From NCBI GenBank assembly GCA_964030475.1, contig CAXIPT010000007.1:5313727-5377726 (forward strand): a stretch of DNA of 64,000 nucleotides. Reading direction: 5' to 3'. This document shows positions 44,412 through 56,092 of the stretch, in pieces. This DNA is from Tethya wilhelma (taxonomy: Eukaryota > Porifera > Demospongiae > Tethyida > Tethyidae). Each line of letters begins with the position of its first letter. Positions within the stretch are counted from its first letter, which is position 1. The translations under genes and the position numbers were made by a program. The notes under the pieces are model-generated. The model searched no databases and was not told the origin of the DNA. It saw nothing but the letters and a program-made list of their open reading frames with translations.

Positions 44412-46893
44412 AGAAGTAAAAAGAGATTTACAACAAAACTTGAGCATGAACATGCATGAAGATACATAAGGATATCAATGTGTGTGGTAAATTGAATTCA
44501 CAACATACCTTTTTTTGGTAGTCAGTCTGTGGTGACCTTCAACAAGAACATAACAAGATCAATTTGAATAGCTAGTGCCACATACATCGATCGATCTTCA
44601 CCAAAACACACCATGCCATCAGCTTACCACCATCTGTTGTGGGCTACAGGTCTCCAGCCAGTCTTCTTTACCATGGCATCAATGCCATTAGGAAAGATGT
44701 CAGGACGAGCTGTCCAGTTCTTTACTCCATCACTAGGCCCTTTGAAATACCACCAGGAGTCCAACTGCATGTGTGTGTGTGTGTGTGTGTGTGTGGTGAA
44801 GATAACAATAAAGATTCCAATTGAAGGAAGACAAAGTAATATTAGAAACTTGCAAAATGCTTATAAATGTGATATAGACAGTTATCAATTCATGCTAGCT
44901 GTTTCTGTAAAAATCTAAACTGAAACGTTGCTTTTTATATCATGGTGCACAAGACAACAAGTATTGTGGATTACTTGAATATATCTAAAAGGAAGACCCA
45001 TCTTGTCAGCATCCTCCTTCACAGCAACCAACAGGTCTTCGTAGTTTGACTGCTTACTGCCAGTGTTATACCAATAGCATGCTCCATTGTCAGTCCAATA
45101 GCTGGAGGTGCATGTGTACATGCCAGTTGTATTGGGATCAAGTGTGTACTATGTGTGCAAAAAAAAAAAAGAAAAGAAAAAGAAAAAAAATTCCTGTGGG
45201 TAAATGTATGTGGAGCAAACAAGTGATGAATATGCATGAAAGAAATGAAGTTGCACTATGTGCTTTCAGCATCCCTTACCCAAGGTAGTTGATGGAAAAA
45301 TCAGACTTTCGATAGTGGTCTGTCTTTCCGTAAAATCTCCTCAAAAGCTCTCCAAAGTGTTTCATAGTACCAGTCACATTGTTACCACCCACTAGAATGG
45401 TACTGTATGTGTAGCCTGCTGGAATCTGATATAAAAGGAAAAACAAAACAAAAAACCCAACAAAATCTGTGATGGATACACCAACGTCACTCGATAAAGC
45501 AGCCAGGTAATTGGAACTAGAATATCATTTCTCCTTGCGTTTTACATTCACCAGACATTCTCATAGCCTCGAACCAGGCTCTCTCCCTCTAATTTTTTTT
45601 CTGCACACAAATTATTATCCTAGTGCTGGAAAAAAATTAGCGGGAGAGAGCTTGGTTCAAGGCTAACATTCTCATCCATTTTCCCATTATGTAATGAAAA
45701 GGGGAAGGCCCTAAAATATGCTAATTGTAAGCAGCTTACTGTATCTATAGAGCTCATGGGTCCAAAGGTCAAGAGAGTGTCCCCCGTCTTGTTGTCTTTG
45801 AAGCTGTGTTGGTTGGCAGACATGAAGGTGTTGAGAGGTGAGAGGACCACGGTATGCTCCATGTGAGAGTCAAATATGACAAGAGGAAACCCTCCGTCTA
45901 TATCACCGTATACTGGACTGTTGATGGCCCATTTGCCAATTTTCACATCTTTTGCCACTGCAAGAGCATGGACACAAAACTTAGGGGAAAGTGTCTAATT
46001 ATGCAACTTTTTAAATTATTATCACAAAATTAATGTAAAATTCATAGATGACTAGCTATAATAGAGATTGATTGACAATGCTCAATCTGGTCGAAAAAGA
46101 GAGAGTAAGAGGTATGAGGCTATAGATAGTGAAGATATGATATTTCAAAAGCTACAAGTAAAAGGAATGCATGTCAACTTATTATCTCCCTTTGGTAGCA
46201 TGGTATTGAGGCTGAGCCAACAATGTTAACGCAACATGATTGTTTTACAAACCAAGTACTGACTATTTCCAGACCAGGTGAGGTAGCCTCTCTGCAGGAC
46301 ATTCTCTTCAATGACAAATGACGGGAAACTGGACACTGTACCAGTGACAACATTGGACAGAGAAGAGCCAGTGAGGCCCGTCAGGTAGGTGATGTCAAAC
46401 ACTATGGCTGGTTCATTGACATAGGTCTTCACAGCTGTCTCTATCTTAACACCAGCTGGTGATTTTGAATCTGAATATGCCTCCCAAGTGAATCTGCAGC
46501 AAGAAAAATTGACATAATACCTAACTTCAAATTCCAGCCTGTGGAACTCCTCATGTAATTAGGTAAGGGGTCGATAGATAAATTTGGTAGGCATTTTTAT
46601 ACACACTTGTAGCTCTTGAAATATCCTATGGGATCGTCTCCCTCGTCAACAGATAGCCGATCGATTGTCTTCAACATGAGACTCTCCTGGTTGTTGCTAG
46701 ACCACCATTTGCCCACGGCCCGGATGCCGATTGCTCCGCTCCTGAACCACTCCGTGTCTAGCATATAGATCGCGAAGTCTGGCACGCCACCCGTATCGAA
46801 TAGCAGTTTCAAGTCAACTGGGGGAGGCTGTGCAGTGACAAAAGAGCTGCAAATCAGAGCAAAAACACACTGCAAACTTCCAAGCTTGGCCAT
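42061..46893 (-). CDS. Secreted clan GH-D-like glycosidase-like protein, diverged copy 5
   Basis: Thirteen exons: 46607-46893, 46264-46493, 45740-45957, 45280-45425, 44975-45101, 44628-44764, 44509-44536, 44174-44323, 44034-44107, 43166-43325, 42850-43010, 42675-42795, 42061-42561, giving 779 aa. The start is the ATG at 46893 (MAKLGSLQCVFALICSSFVTA, signal peptide). The exon homologous to exon 6 of the array is split: a phase-2 intron separates HNRWW from SPQTDYQKK, leaving a 28-nt exon. LDSWWYFKG, VYEQDW and RVSDDYQP are retained. Exon 2 ends differently (GNS instead of GGR) and uses GTCAGT as donor. Intron 8 is long (about 710 bp) and internally repetitive. No NRF-1-like tacgcatgcgca is seen before it; it shares a 107-bp promoter with DRC10. 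Confidence 0.75.
43326..44033. repeat. Repetitive intron 8 of glycosidase-like copy 5
   Basis: Partial direct repeats of about 170-190 bp: atgcagaacacc, gattcatcaaaggagga and gaatgggagggttg occur around 43350-43445 and again around 43545-43620. The motif atagcatttcctcc recurs at about 43657 and 43867, and similar sequence lies at 39420-39720. Confidence 0.65.
44326..44406. repeat. (CA)n microsatellite abutting an exon
   Basis: About 80 bp of CA directly upstream (minus strand) of the acceptor of exon 44174-44323, so the intron's 3' tract is (GT)n ending in TTTACAG. Confidence 0.9.
45564..45665. mobile_element. MITE-like element, TAGCCTC/GAGGCTA family, copy 3
   Basis: Lies in intron 3 of glycosidase-like copy 5. 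The ends tagcctcgaaccaggctctc and gagagcttggttcaaggcta are inverse, with internal ctccctctaatttttttt/aaaaaaattagcgggag arms. Exact 9-bp direct repeats acattctca flank it (45555-45563 and 45666-45674). Confidence 0.82.
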
Positions 46894-47000
46894 GCTGCAA
46901 ATCAACAAGCCACGCCTTTCAGTTGCTTGACCACGCCCAATTAGTCAGTGCGTGACCACACCTTATTATTCGGTTTCATGGCAACGTGGCAAGAAACAAA
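46894..47000. promoter_or_regulatory. 107-bp divergent promoter
   Basis: Only 107 bp separate the ATG of glycosidase-like copy 5 (-) and the ATG of DRC10 (+). The sequence has repeated gaccacgccc/gaccacacct-type motifs (about 46931-46965). A shared bidirectional promoter is inferred. Confidence 0.5.
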
Positions 47001-48974
47001 ATGGCGGCCGTTGGTATTCAAAGACCTTTCAAAAGTTCTCCATCTCCCATCAGTCTTGTGCGACTGGAACCGAGGCGAGTGAAAATGGGCAGCTCTACTC
47101 GAAAAGATCTCGCGGATGATTCAATGCAAACGCCCACCAATGAAGATCCACTTCGAATTCTAGCTCCAGCACAAAAGAAGCTCACAACCATTGAGTCTCA
47201 GCGTGTTCTAGCCGTCATGGACGATGCTATGAGACGACTAGAAGGTATTGTAATCATACCAACGCTCGTGAGCTCGCTGCAACGCTACTCCGTATCACTG
47301 GGAAGCGAATTAGTATCACTTTTAGACGAATACAATCAGGCTGCTTCAGAATACAATAGGCTCTATAAACAGCTGGTCTCACAAGGCAGTGTGCCCAATC
47401 TTGAAGCAAGGCCTTCGTACATTGAGAGCGAAGACAATATGCTATTCGGAGATTCTTTCAAATCGCCTGCTGGTAGTCTGAGCAGTGTTCATAGCAGTGG
47501 AAGCAGCAGGTCAGGTAGACCTGTGAGACTTGAACCAATCTCACCTCAACACGAAGACGAGTCAAACTTGGAGGAAAAGTTTCAGCAGACGAGGATTTGT
47601 TTGAGGCACACGGTCAAGTGTGTGCTGAGAGCATTGTCTAGAAACCCATCCAGCTCGTCCGTCTTGCAAGCTGCTTCCAACGAAAGACCCAAGAGTGCCA
47701 AAAGACTCCTGGAATCAATGGGGTAAGTACATACAGCTGTATGCACCTAAAGATTTGCAAGTTGTATCAAAATTGAGTGTGTATTTATTGTTTTTGTGAA
47801 TGTGTTTTGTGGCTGCAGAGATACATAAAATTATGTCAAAATTTAGCATTTTTTTATTAACATGTTGTCATGGTTTCACAGGGATTTGCGTGGAGTGCTC
47901 CAAGAGAAGCTGCTTACTTCACAAGTGGAGGTGAACAAACGTGACGACCACCTGAAGCAAGTGGCAGAGAGACAGAAGACGGCCCAAGAACAGATTGTAA
48001 AGTTGGAAGCAGAGCTGGCAGAAGCCCAGAGGAAGAGAAATGAAGAGGTACAGTATTCAGTGTACAGTAACAGTAGCCTCGTGCCCAGGCTCCTCCTTCG
48101 CGAATATTTCTTATTTTCGTAGGAAATATTCGCGAGGGAGGAGCCTGGGCACGAGGCTACAGTAACAGTATACTGTATACCGTATATTGCATGGTATACT
48201 GTGCACGGTACAGTGTACGGTATAACATGACCAATTGCAAATTGTGTTCACTTGTGTGTACATAGGTAACTCAGAAGAATTCTGAAATCAAGCGTCTCAA
48301 GACCAACATCAAGACGGTCATTAATCTGGCCGAAGATGCAAATCGTCGAGTGAAATCGGACGCACACAATCAGCAGAGTGCCAACCAGAAGAGCCACGAG
48401 ACAAGAGAGGCGAAGCTTCAAGAGGACACTGCTGCTCTCAGGAAGAAGCTGCTGGAACTGCAAGACGAGAACAAGGAGAAAGAACAAACACTGAGAAAGG
48501 TTTGTGTTCATACATGTACTACTTAACTATGGTTAGAGAAGTAGCATTTGTTAATGTGATTGTTACCATAGAACCCCACTGCTGAATCCACAATAAATTA
48601 ATGAGAGGGTACCCCTTATGTCTGAAGAGTTAATTGATGGTCCTAATTTAACATTAATCACATTTTAAATTTATAACACTTTGTGTGTAGCGTGCTTTCA
48701 AGAGGGAGAATGAGTTGGAGAATTGGATTCACAAGTACGACAATGAGATTGGCGAGAAACAGGACGAGATTGAGCAACTTGATGAGGAATTCACAGAAGA
48801 GAAATCACAGCTGAAGGAATTGGAGGAAAGACTTGGGGTGAGCCAATCAGTCAGTGAGGTCCAACTTGAACTTTGATCTTTAAATAATTATTTTCAACCA
48901 AAATAAAATACTTTTTATTGCTAATGCTGACTATATCTAATGTACAGTTGTATGAATTTGTGTGCACACGACGC

Positions 48975-49017
<43 letters not shown>

Positions 49018-49250
49018 TCCTGACCATCGAATACGATGCTGTGATCAAGGAACAAGAAGAGGCAAGACAGAGAGCAGAAGAGGCCGAGAGGAAGATGACA
49101 GAGATGGTGAGAGCTGCACGAGCCATCCAACGAGTGTGGAGGGCCTACAGAGAGCGCAAGAAGCTGTTGAAGGAACAGCAGAAGGGCAAGAAAGGCAAAG
49201 GCAAAGGAAAGAAAGGAAAGGGAAAAGGAAAAGGAAAGAAGAAGAAATAA
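47001..49250 (+). CDS. DRC10: Dynein regulatory complex subunit 10 (IQ-motif protein)
   Basis: Five exons: 47001-47722, 47882-48047, 48266-48499, 48691-48837, 49017-49250, giving 500 aa. The start is AAAATGGCGGCCG at 47001. The N-terminal part (about 60-125) is helical (IESQRVLAVMDDAMRRLEGI). A Ser-rich segment follows, then a long coiled coil (about 240-455), an IQ motif (RAARAIQRVWRAYRERKK, about 455-472) and a Lys/Gly-rich tail (KGKGKGKKG). This order matches IQCD/DRC10 of the nexin-dynein regulatory complex in motile cilia and flagella. Slightly longer than vertebrate DRC10. The acceptor of the last intron is preceded by a pure (AC)n tract instead of a pyrimidine tract. Intron 2 contains a perfect-hairpin MITE-like element. 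Confidence 0.88.
48074..48159. mobile_element. MITE-like element, TAGCCTC/GAGGCTA family, copy 4 (near-perfect hairpin)
   Basis: The left arm tagcctcgtgcccaggctcc is the exact inverse of the right end, and the arms continue inward over ctccttcgcgaatattt/aaatattcgcgagggag. The loop is only about 10 bp. It is flanked by exact 9-bp repeats cagtaacag (48065-48073, 48160-48168). It lies in intron 2 of DRC10. The best-preserved copy. Confidence 0.88.
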
Positions 49251-49629
49251 GAACACCATCATGACATTGTGGCAATAGGTACAGTACACAATATGGATTT
49301 ATTATATCACTCATGCAATGTGTGTATTATACTAAGTGTTGCTTTGTTGTATATAAGCATATACATATAATACATTATCATACATGTACACATTTCTATA
49401 GAAGGAACAAGTTATGTAAGTTAATTATCAGTTCATTTTGTTCCAGATTGCAATTGGTGCATGGGTAGGAATTAATAATTGTATTGATCAAAGAAAATTA
49501 ATACACATACGCTGTATGTATTATAAGCATTGTTTGACAATTCCAATAATTATCCACTGAGCACAAATATGATAGGTGACAGGTGTTAAAAAATAAATAA
49601 TAATTCTCGATTCTTACAGTACGTAAGAA
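49251..49629. other. Convergent 3' region of DRC10 and the CASTOR-like gene
   Basis: AT-rich sequence between two stop codons on opposite strands. Holds both 3' UTRs; no exon seen. Confidence 0.6.
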
Positions 49630-51683
49630 TCAATGAAATCCATTAACTAGTGTACTAGAGGGTGAGCTACTGTCCACAGAGCTAGAGTCAATGATGTGAT
49701 GTAAGCTAGTACCGCTATTGCTACTGCTGTTCACTGTGATGAGTCCACTCGGTAATCCCTTGCTGACGACACGACTTGCTGTAGAGCTCTTGATCTTGGC
49801 TACGTATCTGTCGTTGAGAAGCTGAACTGCTTTACCCACACTCTCCTCAGGAACCTACGACAAATGTACATTAAAACGTGCATTAAAAACTGCAACCAAA
49901 AAACTTGAAAGCATTATATAAACTTTAAATTCAGCACTGTTGAATGGCAAAGAAATTTCAGACAATAAGTATTTTCGGTGAAAGTTTTATGAAATCTCTG
50001 CATTCAAAGTAAGCATGTATACATCACACTAGACTGATTTGCTAAAGTCAAAAGTAAAATAGGTTTTGACGATAGCCATTCACGAATTGCTTTACTCCAC
50101 AAAACTTTCTCAGTATACATGACATTTTATGTTTGATAACTGTGTAACTTATTCTTACCAGTGTGTGATCAGTGTAGAAGGTACAGATGTAATAGGTGGA
50201 GATTTCTGCTTGAGCCAATGGCGCTGACACCTGAGCTACAATGCCACATTCATCTGCACATGGACAGAGACACGGGGGGAAAAATAATAATACACAATTA
50301 TTTATTATCCTCATAAATTATTACAAGTAGTAAAATAATCGATATTTATGATACAAACTGCTTTCACGTCACAAATATTGCCTGTCAAAATGCCATACTA
50401 AAAACAGCTTGAAATTCTCCAGACTCTTTCAAAACATTGATGCAACAAGCACTTCCTGTTCTTGGCTTCAAAACAATCCTAACCATATTCATAGGCTCAA
50501 AGTACACCTTCAAAACAACAGCTGTAGCTACTTAATGAACCACCTACACATTCCACAGAGGGTAGGGAAAGGAAGTGAGAGGGAAACCAATACACACAGG
50601 GAGCCAGGGGTCAGAGGCAGTGGTTTCAACTTCCCTGACATACATACACACACACACAGTATGACACAGCTAGCTACTCCAAACGTCCTGTCACAGTTAG
50701 AGAGAAGCACGGTAATATTGAAACATGCACTTTCTGCAAAGCAGCATAGCAGCATTGCTAGACATGAAGTGTTTGTTTTCCAGCATTTAGGCTATGAAGT
50801 GTCTAAGCTACCTTACACACAGAATGATACAGCAATAGTCCAATTGAGTAACTCTTAGTTCTACCACAGATGGACACTTTCAGCATTGCTAGACATACAG
50901 TGTCTGACTTTTGAGCACTTGGGCCACAATGCTTACACAATACCTTCTGTCTAGTGACTAAAATCACAACACACACACACACACACATACTCCTTCTCAC
51001 AGCAAGGCCTTGGCGTAGGCTGACTTACCAAATCCAAGGGGTCCTTCGCCAATCTTAATGATTCTCCATTTCTCCTCATTCAAGTAAAGAGAGTCTTTGG
51101 GAAATCTATTGAAGGCACAATGTCATAATAATAAGTAATATTATAGGGGCACCATAATCTGTGTGTGTGGTGAGGATTTATTATACCTGTTGATGTCTCT
51201 GCAGTCAATGACCACTGATATGTCCTCTTCCACAACAGAGATTGAAAAGAAACCCTCCTTTGTGGACGATCTGAAAGAGATATCATAACGTAAGGTCAAC
51301 ACCAACATTATAAAAAACTATTTTCAACATTTCCTCCACAAACATCTCATGTAGCTTTAGACTTGCACAATAAAAGGGGGGGATATTTTCAAGAGCCCCT
51401 CCAATAGTCAACAATTACACACTTTCCCTAAACTAGGGATACAAATTGCAGTTGTGCACTAATTTTTAGTCATAGGGGGATATTTTCAAAAGCCCCTCCA
51501 ATAATCAACCAACTGCTACATCAGCTCACCTTGGATTAAAGAACATAAGTTCCAGTAGAAGTGACCCAATGGCCGACAGTGATCTGGGGACAACACCACA
51601 GATGCTGTACTGGGCGGAGGAGCAGGTGTAAGGGTGGATGAGAGGACGACACTGAAGATTGCAGATGGTGGGAGAGCCAGCTG

Positions 51684-51741
<58 letters not shown>

Positions 51742-53497
51742 ACGATTGTAATTTCAGAATGCAATATTATGCTAGATGACGTAATTTTGGAATGCAATTA
51801 GGCTAGCTGATGCCTACAGTCAGCTTCAATGCAAACATTAACCAGACAAAGACTAATTAAGGTACACAGTTTAGCTATGAGGTCAAATTCTTGAAAGAAT
51901 TGGTCAATAAAGGCAACTCACAACCAGTGCTGAATGTATACACCTATACAACTATAGTATGCATACTTTTGAAGCAGAGTAAACATCTAATAAAATCAAC
52001 AAAAATTCTTGACATTATTGCATCAGGTACAGCGAGGTACTAACGTGCTGAATGGATGGGAGAGTCGATCTGTCCTGAGCTTCTCTGCACAGAGTTGACG
52101 ACTGTTAGATCAGCCATCTTCTCCGAATCACAGATGAGCCTAAAGCTCTTGGCTAGACACAACAGGGCCTTGTCTAAGTCACTCTGTTTCACCTGGGGAG
52201 GAGAAGAAAAAGAAAATAAAAAACTAAAAATATGAGCCAAGTAATAAATTTGTCAGATTTGCATTTGGCATTATAAACAATTTTAGATTTTAGATTTATT
52301 GCTTTGAAAAATAATTTGCCAATTTGCCAAATTTTGACCCACTATACAGTATTTAATTTTGCTATTATATTGCCACAATTGAACACATTTGTGTGTGCAT
52401 TGGTTTGACATGGTGTACTGCACATGGGAGAAATGCACCACTGGGCATATTTCAGTCTGTGCAATTTGATTTGTACAGAGACACAAGACATGCTATGGGA
52501 CTACAACTATGTTAGTGGCGACACAGCTGGGTATATGGTTTGATGCATGGGTACTATTCACAACAGCAGCTTATAAGCGTTTCGAAGCACCTGGTTACAC
52601 TTAATTCAGAATGTAATATTATGCTAGATGACGTAATTTTGGAATGCAATTAGGCTAGCTGATGCCTACAGTCAGCTCCAATGCAAACATTAACCAGACA
52701 AAGACTAATTAAGGTACAAAGTTTAGCTATGAGTTCAAATTCTTGAAAGAATTGATCAATAAAGGCAACTCACAACCAGTGCTGAATGTATACACTTAGC
52801 TATACAATTTATAGTATGTATACTTTCTGAAGCAGAATAAACATCTAATAAAATCAACAAAAATTCTTGACATTATTGCATCAGCCACAGCGAGGTACTA
52901 ACGTGCTGAATGGATGGGAGAGTCAATCTGTCCCGAGCTTCTCTGCACAGAGTTGACCACTGTTAGATCGGCCATCTTCTCCGAATCACAGATGAGTCGA
53001 AAGCTCTTGGCTAGACATAACAGGGCCTTGTCCAGGTCACTCTGTTTCACCTGGGGAGGAGGAGAAGAAGAAAAAGAAAATAAAAAACTAAAAATATGAG
53101 CCAAGTAATAAATTTGTCGAATTTGCATTTGGCATTATAAGCAATTTTAGATTTATTGCTTTGAAACATAATTTGCCAATTTGCCAAATTTTGACCCACT
53201 ATACAGTATTTAATTTTGCTATCATATTGCCACAATTGAACACATTTGTGTGTGCAGTGGTTTGACATGATGTACTGTACATGGAAGAAATACACCACTT
53301 GGCATATTTCAGTCTGTGCAATTTGATTTGTACGGAGACACAAGACATGCTATGGGACTACAACTATGTTAGTGGCGACACAGCTGGGTATATGGTTTGA
53401 TGCATGGGTACTAATCACTCACACACTTACAACAGCAGCTTATAAGCGTTGCGAAGCACCTGCTTACACTTACTCACACACTCACACACTCACACAC

Positions 53498-53547
<50 letters not shown>

Positions 53548-54001
53548 TCACCAACACGTAATCATCAACATTCGTCGATAAACAGAACACCGAGACATTC
53601 CTATCAGCAAGTGGTCCAATCACACTAGCAGCGATCTTACTGATCCCGGTAAGAGAACCAAAGGCACCGACTTCAACCACCAGAGGTCTCCAAACAGTGT
53701 CAGTGACTTCTATCTTGACCTTAGAATCCAAAGGAGAAAGACCTGTACACACAAAATAGACAAATATCATGGATCATGACATCTTAGTCACACCAGGGTC
53801 AAGTGAACAACAACCGGATTAATGGATAGTTAAGTTTAGTGTTTTCCAAGTGAGAGATAAAAGTGCTGTGTGTGTGTTTGCCATTACCTAGCTTATAGGC
53901 TAATTGCCAGGTTACTGGCTGGGTGGAAGTGACAATAAAGTAGATAGAAATCACAGGGGGGGGGGGATTGCAAACAGAACAGTTGCATGCAACTTTTATG
54001 T

Positions 54002-54043
<42 letters not shown>

Positions 54044-55833
54044 GTAAGAGGCCATTGAAGAATGTTGTGTATAGCTACATCTTTCTTTGCCATAGCTTCA
54101 CTTCCTGACAGGTGACTGACCAGCTCAACTTAACACTTTTACGGTAAAACTAGCGTCACGATTAGTACTTTCAGTGTTGCCCAGGAAACCAATTTCATTC
54201 GCAGCAAAACACAACTAAAACTACACCAGTGATCATAGTACTGCCTGGCTTGGTCGCCAGGGAGAGTGATAGCTGTAATCTATGGGATGTATGGTGCTTG
54301 CAGGTGCACTAGATCCCTCACGCAGAGAGGAATAACATTATGTAACTTATTTGATCAATTGGGTATGGAAAATTTTACTCTGTATGGTAACCTCACAAAA
54401 TATTTAATATTCTAGCTACATTTTAGAATGTTACAGCAAGTTCTTTCAGTCTGAGAGGATTTTACCTATATAGCATTATAAGACAATTTTCTATGGTTGA
54501 ATAAGAAGGATGATTCTCCTTCTTACTATATATCTATGGGCTATATACTTGTTACTAGTGGCATTAATTATATTGCTAGAACCATGTCTTAACTTAAGGT
54601 GGGCCAACTTGGTACAACGGTTGACCCTAACCAAATTTGGCGACACTACCTCTACAAAGGCCATATACACACACACACACACAATATAATACACAGAGAA
54701 TTAATGAAAGTATCTGGACACCTAATCTAATTGACCTAAAAAGAAGAGGAATTTTCTCTAATAGATATATGCATCAGATATGGTAAGAGATCACAATATT
54801 AATTATTTAATTATTAAGGAATTCAGTGTAGTTTCAACAGCTACCTCATACACACACTTGCCTGACATGCAGTATTGGCTGAACTGAAAGCTTTAAAAAG
54901 CAATAAATACAGAGGATATGATTCACAAGCCTACTTGCAATCACCTCTCAAAACCTCACAACCTTTCAGAGTGATGTAATCCTTTAGTCTGTGGGTGCAA
55001 TTGAAGCCAACACAATTCAGTAAGTTGAACACCTACACACCCTGGCTACTCACAGCCACTCTTCCTTGGTGGCTGACTGGAGCTACAGAAGTGTTCCAAC
55101 ATACTTCCTCCCATGTGTATACATGCCAGTGTGTGTGTTGTCCCATGCTGATAAGACACTCTAAAACTGTCTGAAGCTTCCTGGCTAGTAAGATCTGGGG
55201 TATCTATGGTATGGACACACACATAAGTGTAGCCTAGTGCAGAAAATTAAGCCATGTGTGTGTATTGAACAGACATACACAAGCAAATAAACTAGCTGGA
55301 ACTCTAGCAAGTTAGATCCTGAGCCAATTACACCCCACCACACACTGAAGAGTGAACTTCTACACACAAAAACTAAACCCACTTTCACTTTTTATGTTTG
55401 CACCTGAATGCAAAGTACTATTAAACATGAATGGATATGCTTACTAACTTTTTAGTAGTTCATTGTCCAGAATAATAGAGTAGTCGGAGTCAGTTTCTGT
55501 GAAGCTGAAGAAATGATTTCTGTAGCAAACAGAAAGACATGTACAGATCAAGTCTCGTTCTCACACCTTGGTACTTCACTATTAGTAAATTTATGAACTT
55601 CAAGCTTAGTAGCTTTACCTCCTGCAGTCAGGGTTCGGTCCAAACAGCCTCAGCGCTAGCTGTAGCAAAGAATGGGTGGCGCTGGAGAGTTCATCTTTCT
55701 TGATCGAAGCCACGTGGAGCTCGTAATCCAACAAGTGTAGCGATGACTCCATGCCGTAGAGGAGCGAAGGCAGCTGTACTCCGCCGACTGTATTGTTGCG
55801 ATGTCTGTCAATTGATATTTTACGATGAGCCAT
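49630..55833 (-). CDS. CASTOR-family cytosolic arginine sensor-like protein with duplicated exon 4
   Basis: Exons: 55619-55833, 55449-55519, 53552-53742, 52903-53050 (4a) or 52045-52192 (4b), 51530-51680, 51187-51270, 51029-51105, 50159-50253, 49630-49854. With one exon 4 the product is 418 aa. FFSFTETDSDYSIILD, ISKIAASVIGPLADRNVSVF, GFDECGIVAQVSAPLAQAEI and YYICTFYTDHTLVPEE match CASTOR1/2 (GATSL) proteins, which carry paired ACT domains, bind arginine and restrain GATOR2 upstream of mTORC1. The Ser in NVSVF (about S146) and the Asp in YTDH (about D341) correspond to CASTOR1 positions that contact arginine; this alignment is by eye. The C-terminal tail is Ser-rich and about 60 residues longer than in vertebrates. 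Exons 4a and 4b encode the same 49 residues. Confidence 0.86.
51685..51739. repeat. (GA)n microsatellite at a splice acceptor
   Basis: On the minus strand this is (CT)n running directly into CCACAG of CASTOR-like exon 5, so it forms the polypyrimidine tract. Confidence 0.9.
51752..53480. repeat. Tandem duplication of CASTOR-like exon 4, unit about 855 bp
   Basis: 51752-52606 (ttcagaatgcaatattatgc...) is repeated from about 52605 to 53480. Exon 4 copies are 858 bp apart. Differences are scattered substitutions and small indels; those inside the exon are synonymous. Confidence 0.88.
53485..53541. repeat. (CA)n microsatellite beside CASTOR-like exon 3 donor
   Basis: On the minus strand, the donor GTGAGTATATG of exon 3 is followed at once by a (TG)n tract. 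Confidence 0.9.
53743..55448. other. Long intron 2 of the CASTOR-like gene
   Basis: 1.7 kb, the longest intron in the gene. It contains a (GT)n run at about 54001-54039 and a poly-G tract at about 53957-53967. No nested gene seen. Confidence 0.6.
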
Positions 55834-56092
55834 ATCTACCGTACTCTAAGCACTGAACTGAAAATTTGAGAAAAATTGACAAGTAATGACTCGACCGCCC
55901 ATTGGCTTTTTATGTCACTCGATCGTTTCCCGCCTAATTTGGCATTTCCGCGGTTAAAATTACCCGCGGGCGCCAAAATATAAACAATGAAAGCATTGTT
56001 GATCTATTGTCATTCACATACAAAAAGCAATACATAATTTTAAACAATTCTCCTTTTAAAAAAAGTGATCAAATATTCACTCTAAATGTTAG
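55834..56092. promoter_or_regulatory. Promoter region of the CASTOR-like gene
   Basis: 259 bp between the CASTOR-like start and the end of the phosphatase gene, both on the minus strand. A GC-rich patch (cccgcgggcgcc) at about 55962-55975 contrasts with its surroundings. Confidence 0.45.
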
